9,597 nucleotides of DNA. It comes from CAZMUD01 sp964569715 (GTDB lineage Bacteria; Chloroflexota; Dehalococcoidia; Dehalococcoidales; UBA2162). The position numbers were made by a program, and so were the translations under genes. Positions 1-6,940 of this stretch are shown in pieces. The stretch covers positions 1-9,597 of the forward strand of contig CAZMUD010000041.1 in assembly GCA_964569715.1 (NCBI GenBank), read 5' to 3'. Numbering within the stretch: the first letter of the stretch is position 1; every line of letters begins with the position of its first letter. Under the pieces are notes generated by a model. It did no database searches. It saw nothing but the letters and a program-made list of their open reading frames with translations, and was not told where the DNA came from.

Positions 1-52
<52 letters not shown>

Positions 53-73
53 CTGGAGGAGAATCCAGTAAAT

Positions 74-102
74 ATCATATCGCACCGATTATTTGAAGTC
101 AA
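74..102 (-). promoter_or_regulatory. Sigma70-type promoter for tRNA-Met
   Basis: On the minus strand there is a -35 box TTGACT (bases 97-102, five of six consensus matches) and a -10 box TATGAT (bases 74-79, five of six). They are separated by exactly 17 bases. Transcription would start near base 67, about 15 nt before the mature tRNA 5' end at base 52. This is a typical arrangement for a tRNA gene, and it gives the tRNA its own promoter independent of read-through from the transporter gene upstream. Confidence 0.7.
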
Positions 103-154
103 CCTGCCCGAGCTATCTTTCAGAGGGGAAACCTAGAGTCTTGAGCTCAGTGTG

Positions 155-173
155 AAGTTATGTAAAGTTATGT
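155..173. repeat. Two tandem copies of aagttatgt at the transporter stop codon
   Basis: The 9-mer aagttatgt occurs at 155-163 and again at 165-173, giving a 10-base period. The repeat covers the last codons and the TAA stop of the MFS gene, so a small local duplication may have set the present C-terminus. No function is evident. Confidence 0.5.
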
Positions 174-1519
174 TCTTGCCTGGCTCTGGGGGGCTTGGCT
201 AGCAAAATTAGAGGTATTGCCGGAAGTGTGGTCAAGGCAAATAGTTGCCAGGCCAGGCGATAGCTTCCCCTAACGTCGAAGACCCATCCAGCAAAGACGG
301 GACCGGCTACCCCAGCCACCATGTTTACGACCGACATCAATCCCATAATGGTGCCAAAGTTTCTTGCGCCAAAATAATCTGCTTGCATTGCCGGCCTCAG
401 GGGGATTGCTCCAGCATAACCAGGAGCATAGAGGAGCAGGAAGGGAATAATAAGCCATGCTCTATCCATATCCATAAAGGAGAAGATGAAAATGCCGATA
501 GTTTGCAGGGTGAAGGCTATAGCTATGAGGTATCTTTTATCGGTGAAATCACCAAGGAAACCAAACCCCAGTCTTCCGATGAGGCTAAATAGGGTCATAC
601 CTGTCACCGCGGTAGCAGCTATCGCCGTAGGGACCTCTACACTCTCCAGATAAGGCACTATGTGCACCATAACTGCACCTGTCGCTATGTGCTGAAAACC
701 AAAGGCGAACGAAAGCAGCCAGAAGGCTCGTGTCCTCAGCGCCGCCTTCGCCGTAAAATCTGTAGCTGAAGAATCTGAATCCTGCTCCACTATCTCACTG
801 GATGAGTAGCGGTCCGGCGCATTTGTTGGTCCGTATATTGCTGTCGTGGGTTCGCCATCGGGGAGGTATCCATACTGACTGGGTTTATGTCTCATCACTA
901 AACTGAGTGGTATGCCAATTACGCATGAGGCAATGGCTACGAAGGTTGCCGTCTCTCTCCACCCAAAGTGACTAATGGACAAGGCTACTAATGGGACTAG
1001 AACGCCGCTAGCACCAAAACCCACATAGATAAGAGTCATAGCCCGGCTTCTCTTCTTGACAAACCAGTTGGCTACGGCTGTATTCATAGTCACAAAGGAG
1101 CCAAAGCTCATGCCTGATGCGATAACCAGAAATGAGCCATAGAATGCCCAGAGAGAGTTAATGCGGCTCATCAATAAAAAGCCCAGACCAACAACAATCC
1201 AGCCGCTGAGCATCATCTTCCTCGGTCCCACCCTGTCAACCAGAAAGCCGGCTAGCGGGCTCAGCATACCCTGCTCAACCCGCTGGAAGAGAAAAGCGAT
1301 AGATGTCATTGCCGCAGTCCAACCGAACGTATTCCTTATAGGGTTAAAGAAGGTAGTAAAGCCATAGATGAATGTGCCGCCATTAAGGAAATTCAAAATG
1401 GCGCAGGCCAATACAATCCACCAGCCGTAGAAGATTTTTCTTTTTCTTGGTGTAACTGTATCTACTACTCTCACCTGCCTTTGGCTAGGGGCTTCTACTG
1501 ACGGGTCGCTGGAAGTCAC
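158..1519 (-). CDS. MFS transporter, OFA (oxalate/formate antiporter-like) type
   Basis: An inner-membrane secondary carrier of 453 residues with about 12 predicted helices in two six-helix halves. The first helix opens with FYGWWIVLACA (residues 30-40), typical of the oxalate/formate antiporter-like branch. The MFS loop 2-3 signature is at residues 91-102 (GFLVDRVGPRKM), with a degenerate copy at 320-329 (GFLGDFTDKR). A polar cytoplasmic loop at about 211-262 joins the halves. The family exchanges or co-transports small carboxylates and other organic anions; the substrate here cannot be assigned. The start used is GTG with no clear Shine-Dalgarno. An in-frame GTG at codon 16, behind an AAAGG, is an alternative that would remove only part of the soluble tail. 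The gene runs alone towards tRNA-Met and diverges from the sirtuin gene. Confidence 0.88.
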   Translation of the reverse strand: MTSSDPSVEAPSQRQVRVVDTVTPRKRKIFYGWWIVLACAILNFLNGGTFIYGFTTFFNPIRNTFGWTAAMTSIAFLFQRVEQGMLSPLAGFLVDRVGPRKMMLSGWIVVGLGFLLMSRINSLWAFYGSFLVIASGMSFGSFVTMNTAVANWFVKKRSRAMTLIYVGFGASGVLVPLVALSISHFGWRETATFVAIASCVIGIPLSLVMRHKPSQYGYLPDGEPTTAIYGPTNAPDRYSSSEIVEQDSDSSATDFTAKAALRTRAFWLLSFAFGFQHIATGAVMVHIVPYLESVEVPTAIAATAVTGMTLFSLIGRLGFGFLGDFTDKRYLIAIAFTLQTIGIFIFSFMDMDRAWLIIPFLLLYAPGYAGAIPLRPAMQADYFGARNFGTIMGLMSVVNMVAGVAGPVFAGWVFDVRGSYRLAWQLFALTTLPAIPLILLAKPPRARQEHNFT

Positions 1520-1575
1520 ATTGAAAGATAAGCATTGTCAGGAGTGGACTAAATGACCCTTGTGTAATAGAATCT

Positions 1576-1605
1576 ACTATATCGCACCCTGTTGCCTGTT
1601 CTAAA
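1576..1605 (-). promoter_or_regulatory. Possible promoter for the MFS transporter
   Basis: On the minus strand a -10-like TATAGT (bases 1576-1581, five of six matches) lies 18 bases from a weak -35-like TTTAGA (bases 1600-1605, four of six). The predicted transcript would have a leader of about 50 nt before the GTG at 1519. The 10-mer GGTGCGATAT that runs into this -10 box is identical to the one at the tRNA-Met -10 box. The weak -35 keeps confidence low. Confidence 0.35.
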
Positions 1606-1697
1606 GAATAACGGAATATAGCCGAAAGTGCAATTCCAGGTTCTCCCGGCCAGGGTGGTTAAATAATATCTGCACCATGCTGAATAAATAAATAACT

Positions 1698-1704
1698 AAG
1701 GGGG
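1698..1704 (+). promoter_or_regulatory. Ribosome binding site that decides the sirtuin start
   Basis: The purine tract AAGGGGG abuts the ATG at 1705, so it cannot serve that codon. It lies 9 bases before the in-frame ATG at 1714, a normal spacing. The later ATG is therefore preferred. Confidence 0.6.
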
Positions 1705-1713
1705 ATGAAAGTT

Positions 1714-2505
1714 ATGGAACAACCAATTGCAAGAGCAGCCAGGGATTTAGTCGAATCAAAATATGCTGTTGCCCTAACTGGCGCCGGGATGTCCACCGAG
1801 TCAGGGATTCCTGATTTTCGGGGACCTTCAGGAATCTGGACCAAAAACCCTGAAGCTGAAAAAAGAGCCTATCTGAGCTATCAGGAGTTTCTGGAAGACC
1901 CCAAGAAGTGGTGGGAAGAAAGGCTAGCCGGTCCGAGTTTATTAGGCGACCTGGGAAAAGCCATGCCAAATCCCGGTCATCACGCTTTGGCTGAACTTGA
2001 AGAGTTAGGTATTTTGAACTGTGTAATCACCCAAAATATTGATGCGCTTCATGAAAAGGCTGGGACTAAGAACCTCCTGGAATATCACGGCAGTGTTATA
2101 AAGTTAAGGTGCATGTCTTGCGGCTTAAGATTTAGGCGAGATGAATTTGATTTGGAAAAATTGATACGGGAAAAGCAACTGCCTCCCCGTTGCCCTACAT
2201 GTCTAGGAGTAATAAAATCCGACACCGTTGGCTTTGGAGAGCCGATTCCCAATGACGTTGCTCACCAAAGCTTAGAAGAAGCCCAGAAATGCGATTTGAT
2301 GCTCATCTGTGGGACCTCGGCTGTGGTTTATCCCTTCGCTAACCTGCCAAGAATAGCCAAGCAGAGAGGAGCGGCAATAATAATTGAGGTGAATGCTGAG
2401 CCAACACCCTTAACCGAGGAAAGAATTTCTGATTACCTAATCCAGGGGAAAACTGGCGAAGTTTTACCGAGCCTAGTTGAGGAAGTAAAAAGGATAAGAA
2501 AATAG
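1714..2505 (+). CDS. NAD-dependent protein deacylase, Sir2 family (sirtuin)
   Basis: A cytoplasmic sirtuin of 263 residues, a usual length. It removes acyl groups from lysine using NAD+, giving nicotinamide and O-acyl-ADP-ribose. The NAD-binding motif GAGMSTESGIPDFRG is at residues 23-37, QNID at 107-110 and the catalytic His125 in YHGS. The structural zinc cysteines are C133/C136 and C160/C163. GFGE is at 173-176 and GTSAVVYP at 200-207. The Tyr-x-x-Arg pair that marks the CobB/SIRT5 desuccinylase class is not visible at the matching place (WWEERLAG, about residues 66-73), so simple deacetylation is more likely; this is inferred by eye. The ATG at 1714 is chosen over 1705 on ribosome-site spacing. 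A macrodomain gene follows after 52 bases on the same strand, suggesting co-transcription. Confidence 0.92.
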   Translation: MEQPIARAARDLVESKYAVALTGAGMSTESGIPDFRGPSGIWTKNPEAEKRAYLSYQEFLEDPKKWWEERLAGPSLLGDLGKAMPNPGHHALAELEELGILNCVITQNIDALHEKAGTKNLLEYHGSVIKLRCMSCGLRFRRDEFDLEKLIREKQLPPRCPTCLGVIKSDTVGFGEPIPNDVAHQSLEEAQKCDLMLICGTSAVVYPFANLPRIAKQRGAAIIIEVNAEPTPLTEERISDYLIQGKTGEVLPSLVEEVKRIRK

Positions 2506-2543
2506 ATGCTTGAAGTCTCAGAGTTGGCGAAGAATAGTTATAG

Positions 2544-2550
2544 AGGAGGG
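2544..2550 (+). promoter_or_regulatory. Strong ribosome binding site for the macrodomain gene
   Basis: AGGAGGG ends 7 bases before the ATG at 2558. It fixes that codon as the start rather than the upstream in-frame TTG at 2510, which would add 16 residues not expected in the family. Confidence 0.8.
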
Positions 2551-2557
2551 CGAAACC

Positions 2558-3094
2558 ATGCTATCGATAATCCAGGGAGACATTACCAAGCAAGCTACTG
2601 AGTCCATAGTTAATGCCGCCAACCCAAGCCTGATGGGGGGTGGTGGTGTAGATGGTGCTATCCACCGTGCCGGAGGTCCAGCCATTTTGGAGGAGTGTAG
2701 ACAAATCGTATCCAGGCAAGGGCGGTTGCCAACCGGTAAGGCGGTGATTACCACCGGAGGAAATCTCAAAGCCAGGTTCGTCATCCATACTGTTGGACCT
2801 GTCTGGCATGGGGGTAACAAAGGAGAAGCTGAGCTACTAGCCAGCGCCTATCAAGAGAGCCTCAAAGTGGCTGCAGAGAACAATTTAAGCAGTATTTCTT
2901 TTCCGTCAATAAGCACTGGTGCCTACGGTTATCCAGTAGCTGAAGCAGCGAAGGTGGCTATAAGGACGGTGACTTCATTTCTCAAGGAACAGAGCACCCC
3001 AATCAAAGAAGTAGTTTTCGTGCTCTTTGATTCTACCACTTTTGAAAGCTACTCATCGGTGCTTGGGGAGATGAGGAGTGAGGAAGGAGATTGA
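2558..3094 (+). CDS. Macrodomain protein, YmdB-type O-acetyl-ADP-ribose deacetylase
   Basis: A single-domain macrodomain protein of 178 residues, close to the length of E. coli YmdB. The ADP-ribose fold signatures are present in order. GDIT is at residues 7-10, then NAAN with N22 and the GGGG-V-D32-GAIH loop, which match the catalytic Asn and Asp of YmdB/MacroD-type hydrolases. VIHTVGPVWHGG is at 75-86 and the phosphate loop STGAYGYP at 119-126. Known relatives hydrolyse O-acetyl-ADP-ribose, and several also remove mono-ADP-ribose from acidic side chains. It follows the sirtuin gene by 52 bases, so its likely job is to clear the sirtuin by-product. Reversal of protein ADP-ribosylation is the main alternative, but no ADP-ribosyltransferase gene is visible here. 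Confidence 0.92.
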   Translation: MLSIIQGDITKQATESIVNAANPSLMGGGGVDGAIHRAGGPAILEECRQIVSRQGRLPTGKAVITTGGNLKARFVIHTVGPVWHGGNKGEAELLASAYQESLKVAAENNLSSISFPSISTGAYGYPVAEAAKVAIRTVTSFLKEQSTPIKEVVFVLFDSTTFESYSSVLGEMRSEEGD

Positions 3095-3207
3095 GCCAGA
3101 CTAATCTTGTAAGCAGGAAGTATCAGAAGTGAAAAAGACTGAGGAGAACAAAAGGGCAATATCAAAAGGACCATAAGGCTATCCGACAAGCAATACTTCA
3201 ATGTGAG

Positions 3208-3215
3208 AAAGGAGG
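3208..3215 (+). promoter_or_regulatory. Ribosome binding site for the alcohol dehydrogenase
   Basis: AAAGGAGG ends 10 bases before the ATG at 3226, a near-consensus site that supports this start. The 131 bases upstream, back to the macrodomain stop, hold no convincing promoter, terminator or credible small gene. Confidence 0.75.
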
Positions 3216-3225
3216 ACGTACCATT

Positions 3226-4362
3226 ATGCCTACATTCTACTTACCGACAAGAATCGTTTACGGTCGAGGGACTATTGTCCGGTTGGGGGAGGAGGCGAAG
3301 GCAATCGGACGAAAGGCTATGATTGTCACCTATCCCGATATTCGTCGAGTAGGGCTACTGGATAGAGTTGTTGAAGACCTGAAGTCAAATGGGGTCGATA
3401 CCTTGATTTTTGAAGAGGTGGAGCCCAATCCACGTAGCTCAACGGTGGATAAGGGAGCCAGGATAGCTCGTGATGAGAAGATTGACCTGGTTATCGGCTT
3501 GGGTGGAGGTAGCGCTATGGACACAGCTAAGGGAATAGCGCTAGCCAGCACCGGCACCGAGTCAATCTGGAGCTATACAGGAGCTATGGCTGAAGCAAAG
3601 GCTCCTGTTCCCTCAATCATTCAGGTACCGACTATGGCTGGTACCGGCTCTGAGGTAAATCAGGGAGGGGTAATTACCAATTGGGAGACTCATGTTAAGA
3701 GCGTGATAGTTAATCCCTGTATGTCGGCCAAGGTGGCTATTGTTGACCCTGAAGTGACGCTTACCGTACCTAAAAAACAAACAGTAGCGGGAGCGGTAGA
3801 CACCTTTTCTCATGTAGTAGAACGTTATGTTACCGATGGAAGGCCTAATCCCCTGACCGACGGTATTCGCGAGACTGTAATGAGGATGATAGTGAAGTAC
3901 TTACCGCAGGTATTGGCTCGGTTGGATGACATTGAAGCTCGTAGCCAGCTTTCTCTGGCGAGCACTACTGCTATGTCAGCGTTTGCTACATGGGGAAATG
4001 GCGGAGGCGCAATAACCTGCCACGGCATTGAGCACGCGTTGAGTGGTTACTACGACGTTATTCATGGTGAGGGACTGGCAGCTCTGCTGCCTGCGTGGAT
4101 GAGATTCACTCTTCCAACAATGAAGGATAGGTTCGACTCGCTGGGTAAAAATGTCTTTGGCAAGGAAGATGGAATACTGGCTACTGAAGAGTGGCTGGAG
4201 AGTGTGGGGATGAGGTTACGATTGCGAGACCTGGGTTGTGAGCTTGAGCGCGCTGAGGAGATAGCAGAGCTTGCTATAAAGTCGACCCCCGGGCTCAGTA
4301 GGGGGCATCCAGGGACACTGGATGCCGAGGCTATAGCCCTAATTTATCGGGACTCTTACTAG
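3226..4362 (+). CDS. Iron-containing alcohol dehydrogenase
   Basis: A cytoplasmic group III (iron-type) dehydrogenase of 378 residues, the family's normal length. It interconverts an alcohol and an aldehyde or ketone with NAD(P)(H). The N-terminal dinucleotide domain carries GLGGGSAMDTAK (residues 91-102) and TMAGTGSE (136-143). The C-terminal metal domain keeps all four usual ligands: D192 and H196 in the D-x3-H motif, then H266 and H280 spaced 14 apart, as in FucO and YqhD. Expression looks strong because of the near-consensus ribosome site. The gene is 131 bases downstream of the macrodomain gene on the same strand, so co-transcription is possible but not shown. The substrate (primary alcohol, diol or hydroxy acid) cannot be read from the sequence. 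Confidence 0.92.
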   Translation: MPTFYLPTRIVYGRGTIVRLGEEAKAIGRKAMIVTYPDIRRVGLLDRVVEDLKSNGVDTLIFEEVEPNPRSSTVDKGARIARDEKIDLVIGLGGGSAMDTAKGIALASTGTESIWSYTGAMAEAKAPVPSIIQVPTMAGTGSEVNQGGVITNWETHVKSVIVNPCMSAKVAIVDPEVTLTVPKKQTVAGAVDTFSHVVERYVTDGRPNPLTDGIRETVMRMIVKYLPQVLARLDDIEARSQLSLASTTAMSAFATWGNGGGAITCHGIEHALSGYYDVIHGEGLAALLPAWMRFTLPTMKDRFDSLGKNVFGKEDGILATEEWLESVGMRLRLRDLGCELERAEEIAELAIKSTPGLSRGHPGTLDAEAIALIYRDSY

Positions 4363-4544
4363 CTTCAGCCCCTACAGCGGCAATTGATAGGCTTATATAG
4401 GTAGGGGGCTAACTCGGTATTCTAGCAAGAAAACTTGAGGGGAATCCGGAATGTACACAAATCATCAGGGTGTTACGGCTGAGGTAACAAATCAAGCTAA
4501 TGCTGGATGTTAGACAATTTGGACAAATGTACAGTAAAGGGCAT
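4363..4544. other. Convergent intergenic region with two weak hairpins
   Basis: This gap separates the converging dehydrogenase and ECF genes. It holds a possible hairpin of AGCCCCTAC (4367-4375) with GTAGGGGGCT (4401-4410), with one extra G and a 25-base loop, and a perfect 6-bp hairpin TGTTAC/GTAACA (4471-4476 with 4484-4489). TGTACA occurs at 4452-4457 and 4528-4533, and acaaatca at 4457-4464 and 4487-4494. Neither hairpin is followed by a T run on either strand, so no intrinsic terminator can be called. Confidence 0.4.
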
Positions 4545-5270
4545 TCATTCAGAATAAGGTGGGTGAAAGCCGGTATCGAGAAGACCCCAGTTAAATCTCT
4601 TCTTAAACCTGTCTAGTATAGCTATGGTCTTCATGCCGAAGAGCCCCAAGAAAATCACATTGCCTATAGCATGAAAGGTATCAAACCAAAGGCTATTGAG
4701 CTGGCACACGACAAAAGTCTTTAAGGTGAGAGGATAGATGAAAGAGAGCCAAAACCAGGTATTCACTATCCACCCATAGAGATAACCCCAGATAATGCCG
4801 AATATAATTAACCATATTCTGCCAAGCTTAAATCGCCTAAAATAGGCGGCTGAAATCCCTACCAGACCCCAGGCAAACATCTGGTATGGTGTCCATGGTC
4901 CTTGACCGAGAAAGAAGTTGGAGACAAGCGCAGTTACAGCGCCAACCATAAACCCTGCCACCGGTCCGAAAACATATCCAGAGCAGATTATCAAGTAGGT
5001 GCACGGTTGCACGTTAGGTATGAGAGCAAAAGGAACCCTTGACACAGCGGATATGGTTCCCAGCATGGCAACGAGTGCTATCTCTTTTGAACTTATGGCG
5101 GCTGACTCAAACTCGAACAAGAAAGCTATGATAGCTAGGATAACCAGCATGGTCGCTATCAGTCCCCAGTTCATAAGATTTTGCAACGGAGACTGGGGAA
5201 AGAGGGGAGCGATAAAAGCGGCTATGCCTGTAACGAGTATAAGCGCCAGGCAAACGTAACTTTTTTTCAT
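4545..5270 (-). CDS. ECF transporter S component (substrate-binding membrane subunit), CbrT-like
   Basis: A membrane protein of 241 residues that would bind the substrate for the ECF importer encoded just upstream. The S-component core starts near residue 62. It has helix 1 with SAVSRVPFALIPNVQP (74-89), the segment TYLIICSGYVFGPVAGFMVGA (91-111), and GQGPWTPYQMFAWGLVG (122-138). This style fits the S components that pair with DUF4430 proteins and the cobalamin-specific CbrT group. About six helices are expected in the core. The first 60 residues add two more hydrophobic stretches (about 4-24 and 34-53), unusual for a family of roughly 170-200 residues. The ATG overlaps the EcfA stop as ATGA and has no clear ribosome site, pointing to translational coupling. 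The corrinoid assignment is an inference; another vitamin or nucleobase is possible. Confidence 0.82.
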   Translation of the reverse strand: MKKSYVCLALILVTGIAAFIAPLFPQSPLQNLMNWGLIATMLVILAIIAFLFEFESAAISSKEIALVAMLGTISAVSRVPFALIPNVQPCTYLIICSGYVFGPVAGFMVGAVTALVSNFFLGQGPWTPYQMFAWGLVGISAAYFRRFKLGRIWLIIFGIIWGYLYGWIVNTWFWLSFIYPLTLKTFVVCQLNSLWFDTFHAIGNVIFLGLFGMKTIAILDRFKKRFNWGLLDTGFHPPYSE

Positions 5271-6940
5271 TCTAGCATCTGTAAGAGTTCGCCAACAGTT
5301 AATATATTGCCGGGGACACCGTATTTATCAAATGCTTGAACCAAGCGATTTATCTGAGGCGAAAAGAGTAGCGCCCTGGAGAGTACGTCTCGTTTGTTCC
5401 CATCCACTACAATTTCCCCTTCGCTCAGTAGTATCACTCTGTCGGCGTACTCGGCTACCGTTTCAACATCATGGGTAACCAGAATCACGGTGTTACTCTG
5501 ACTTGTGTATTCATTCAAAAATTCCATCAATTCACGCTTAAGCCTATACTCCATTCCCCTGGTTGGCTCATCTAGAATTAGAATCTTCGGCTGAATAGCT
5601 AGGACGGACGCCAGAGCCACCCGCTGTTTTTCCCCACCACTTAAGGAGCGAGGATACTGCCTTCTATATTCCTTTAGCTTAAACCTCTCCAGGATTTCGT
5701 TAATCCGCCGCCTTATCTCTCCATTTTCAAACCCTAGGTTTCTTAGGGTAAAGCCTATCTCCTCCTCAACGGTATCGGCAAAGAGATGGTCGTTAGGATT
5801 CTGGAAAACAAAGCCGACTTTCCTGGCTAGCTCAGCAATGGTAGCCTTTCGGGTATCAATTCCATCTATCGTTACCATACCCCTCGTTGGTTTCAAAAGA
5901 CTGTTGAAGTGCTTAACCAGCGTCGTTTTCCCTGAAGCGTTTCTCCCCATAATGGCAATGAACTCACCTTCACCTATCCTCAAGCTTATGCTCTTCAAAG
6001 CAGTAGGCCCTTCAGGATAAACGTGCCAGAGTTTTTCTACCTCAACTACTGGTTTGCTATCACCCTTTTCATCGCGTTGAGGCAGTGGCCCGGAAGTCTT
6101 CTGGAAAACTCTGTTGAGCATTATTCTACCCTCTTTAACGGTAAGGGGTACTCCATTCACATTGATACCCCTATTCTCCAGCTCATGAGCTAGCTTAATT
6201 ATTGGAGGCATACCGACCCCAATCTCAGCGATTTCCTGATAGCTTTTATCCAGAACGTCTCTGGTGCTGCCATCGGCAACAACTCTTCCTCGGTCGAGTA
6301 CTATTAACCTGTCGACATGCTGAATTACTCTGTCCAGTCGATGTTCAATCAGTATTACCGTGATACCCAGCTCATCATTTAACCGCTGCACTATAGAGAG
6401 TACTTCTTCAGCACTCTTAGGGTCTAGCTCGGAGGTTGGCTCATCCAATATCAGAATTTCAGGGTGCAAGGCGAGAACTGAGGCGATGGCTACCTTCTGT
6501 TTCTCGCCACCAGAGAGTTCATGTACTTGCCGGTGACGAAGGTCAGAAATACCTAGCGTGTCCAGCGATTCCTCCATCCGCTTGGCAATCAGGTCTCTGG
6601 GGAAAGCAAGATTCTCCAAGCCAAAAGCAATTTCCCTTTCTACATCCATCGCTACCAGCTGGTTTTCCGGGTCTTGGAATATCATGCTTACCCTGGTGGC
6701 TAGTTCTTTGGTGGAATGTTTCATAGTATCAAGCCCCTGCACCTCAACCCTGCCAGCTACTTTACCCCCATAGAAATGGGGTATTAAACCATTGAGGCAT
6801 CGGCATATACTCGATTTACCCCCACCTGATGGACCGGTTACCAACACGAATTCCCCATCCTGAATCTCGAGATTTATGTCCTTGAGAGCTGGATTTTCAG
6901 CATCGCTATAGTAAAAAGCAAAATTCTCTATCTTAATCAA
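5267..6940 (-). CDS. ecfA: Fused energy-coupling factor ATPase (EcfA1-EcfA2 in one chain)
   Basis: A cytoplasmic ATPase of 557 residues carrying two complete ABC domains, so one polypeptide replaces the usual EcfA1/EcfA2 heterodimer. Domain 1 has Walker A GPSGGGKSS (36-44), Q-loop FQDPENQ, signature LSGGE (142-146), Walker B LILDEP (163-168) and H-loop His200. Domain 2 has Walker A GRNASGKTT (332-340), FQNPNDH, LSGGE (433-437), LILDEP (454-459) and His490. Both sites look competent. The second D-loop reads GMEY, with Glu replacing the usual Asp. A linker of about 65 residues joins the domains. The start is taken as TTG at 6940, giving the typical opening (M)IKIENF and 6 bases of spacing from AAGAGGA. 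A TTG at 6946 would add two residues but abuts that site. The start overlaps the EcfT stop, and the end overlaps the S component. Confidence 0.92.
   Translation of the reverse strand: MIKIENFAFYYSDAENPALKDINLEIQDGEFVLVTGPSGGGKSSICRCLNGLIPHFYGGKVAGRVEVQGLDTMKHSTKELATRVSMIFQDPENQLVAMDVEREIAFGLENLAFPRDLIAKRMEESLDTLGISDLRHRQVHELSGGEKQKVAIASVLALHPEILILDEPTSELDPKSAEEVLSIVQRLNDELGITVILIEHRLDRVIQHVDRLIVLDRGRVVADGSTRDVLDKSYQEIAEIGVGMPPIIKLAHELENRGINVNGVPLTVKEGRIMLNRVFQKTSGPLPQRDEKGDSKPVVEVEKLWHVYPEGPTALKSISLRIGEGEFIAIMGRNASGKTTLVKHFNSLLKPTRGMVTIDGIDTRKATIAELARKVGFVFQNPNDHLFADTVEEEIGFTLRNLGFENGEIRRRINEILERFKLKEYRRQYPRSLSGGEKQRVALASVLAIQPKILILDEPTRGMEYRLKRELMEFLNEYTSQSNTVILVTHDVETVAEYADRVILLSEGEIVVDGNKRDVLSRALLFSPQINRLVQAFDKYGVPGNILTVGELLQMLE

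Larger units (their letters stand above)
1520..1713. other. Divergent intergenic region between transporter and sirtuin genes
   Basis: This region must hold the promoters of both flanking genes, which are transcribed away from each other. The left side carries the candidate transporter promoter. Towards the sirtuin, the AT-rich stretch at 1659-1695 contains a -10-like TAATAT (1664-1669), but no -35 box at a suitable distance. I see no convincing operator palindrome, riboswitch or small gene. Confidence 0.5.

Noticed and set aside
245..592. A 115-codon open frame on the plus strand
   Set aside because: It is antisense to the MFS transporter, has no family-like features or ribosome site, and the opposite frame is a clear 12-helix protein.
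1714..3094. SirTM-type (M-class) ADP-ribosylation operon
   Set aside because: The sirtuin keeps standard deacylase motifs including YHGS, and no GcvH-like or lipoate ligase gene is adjacent.
3129..3176. GTG-initiated 15-codon frame between the macrodomain and dehydrogenase genes
   Set aside because: It is very short, has no ribosome site, is not linked to a regulated feature and shows no leader-peptide character such as codon runs with an attenuator.
4367..4410. Intrinsic terminator between the converging genes
   Set aside because: The stem has an unpaired G and a 25-base loop, and no T run follows on either strand.
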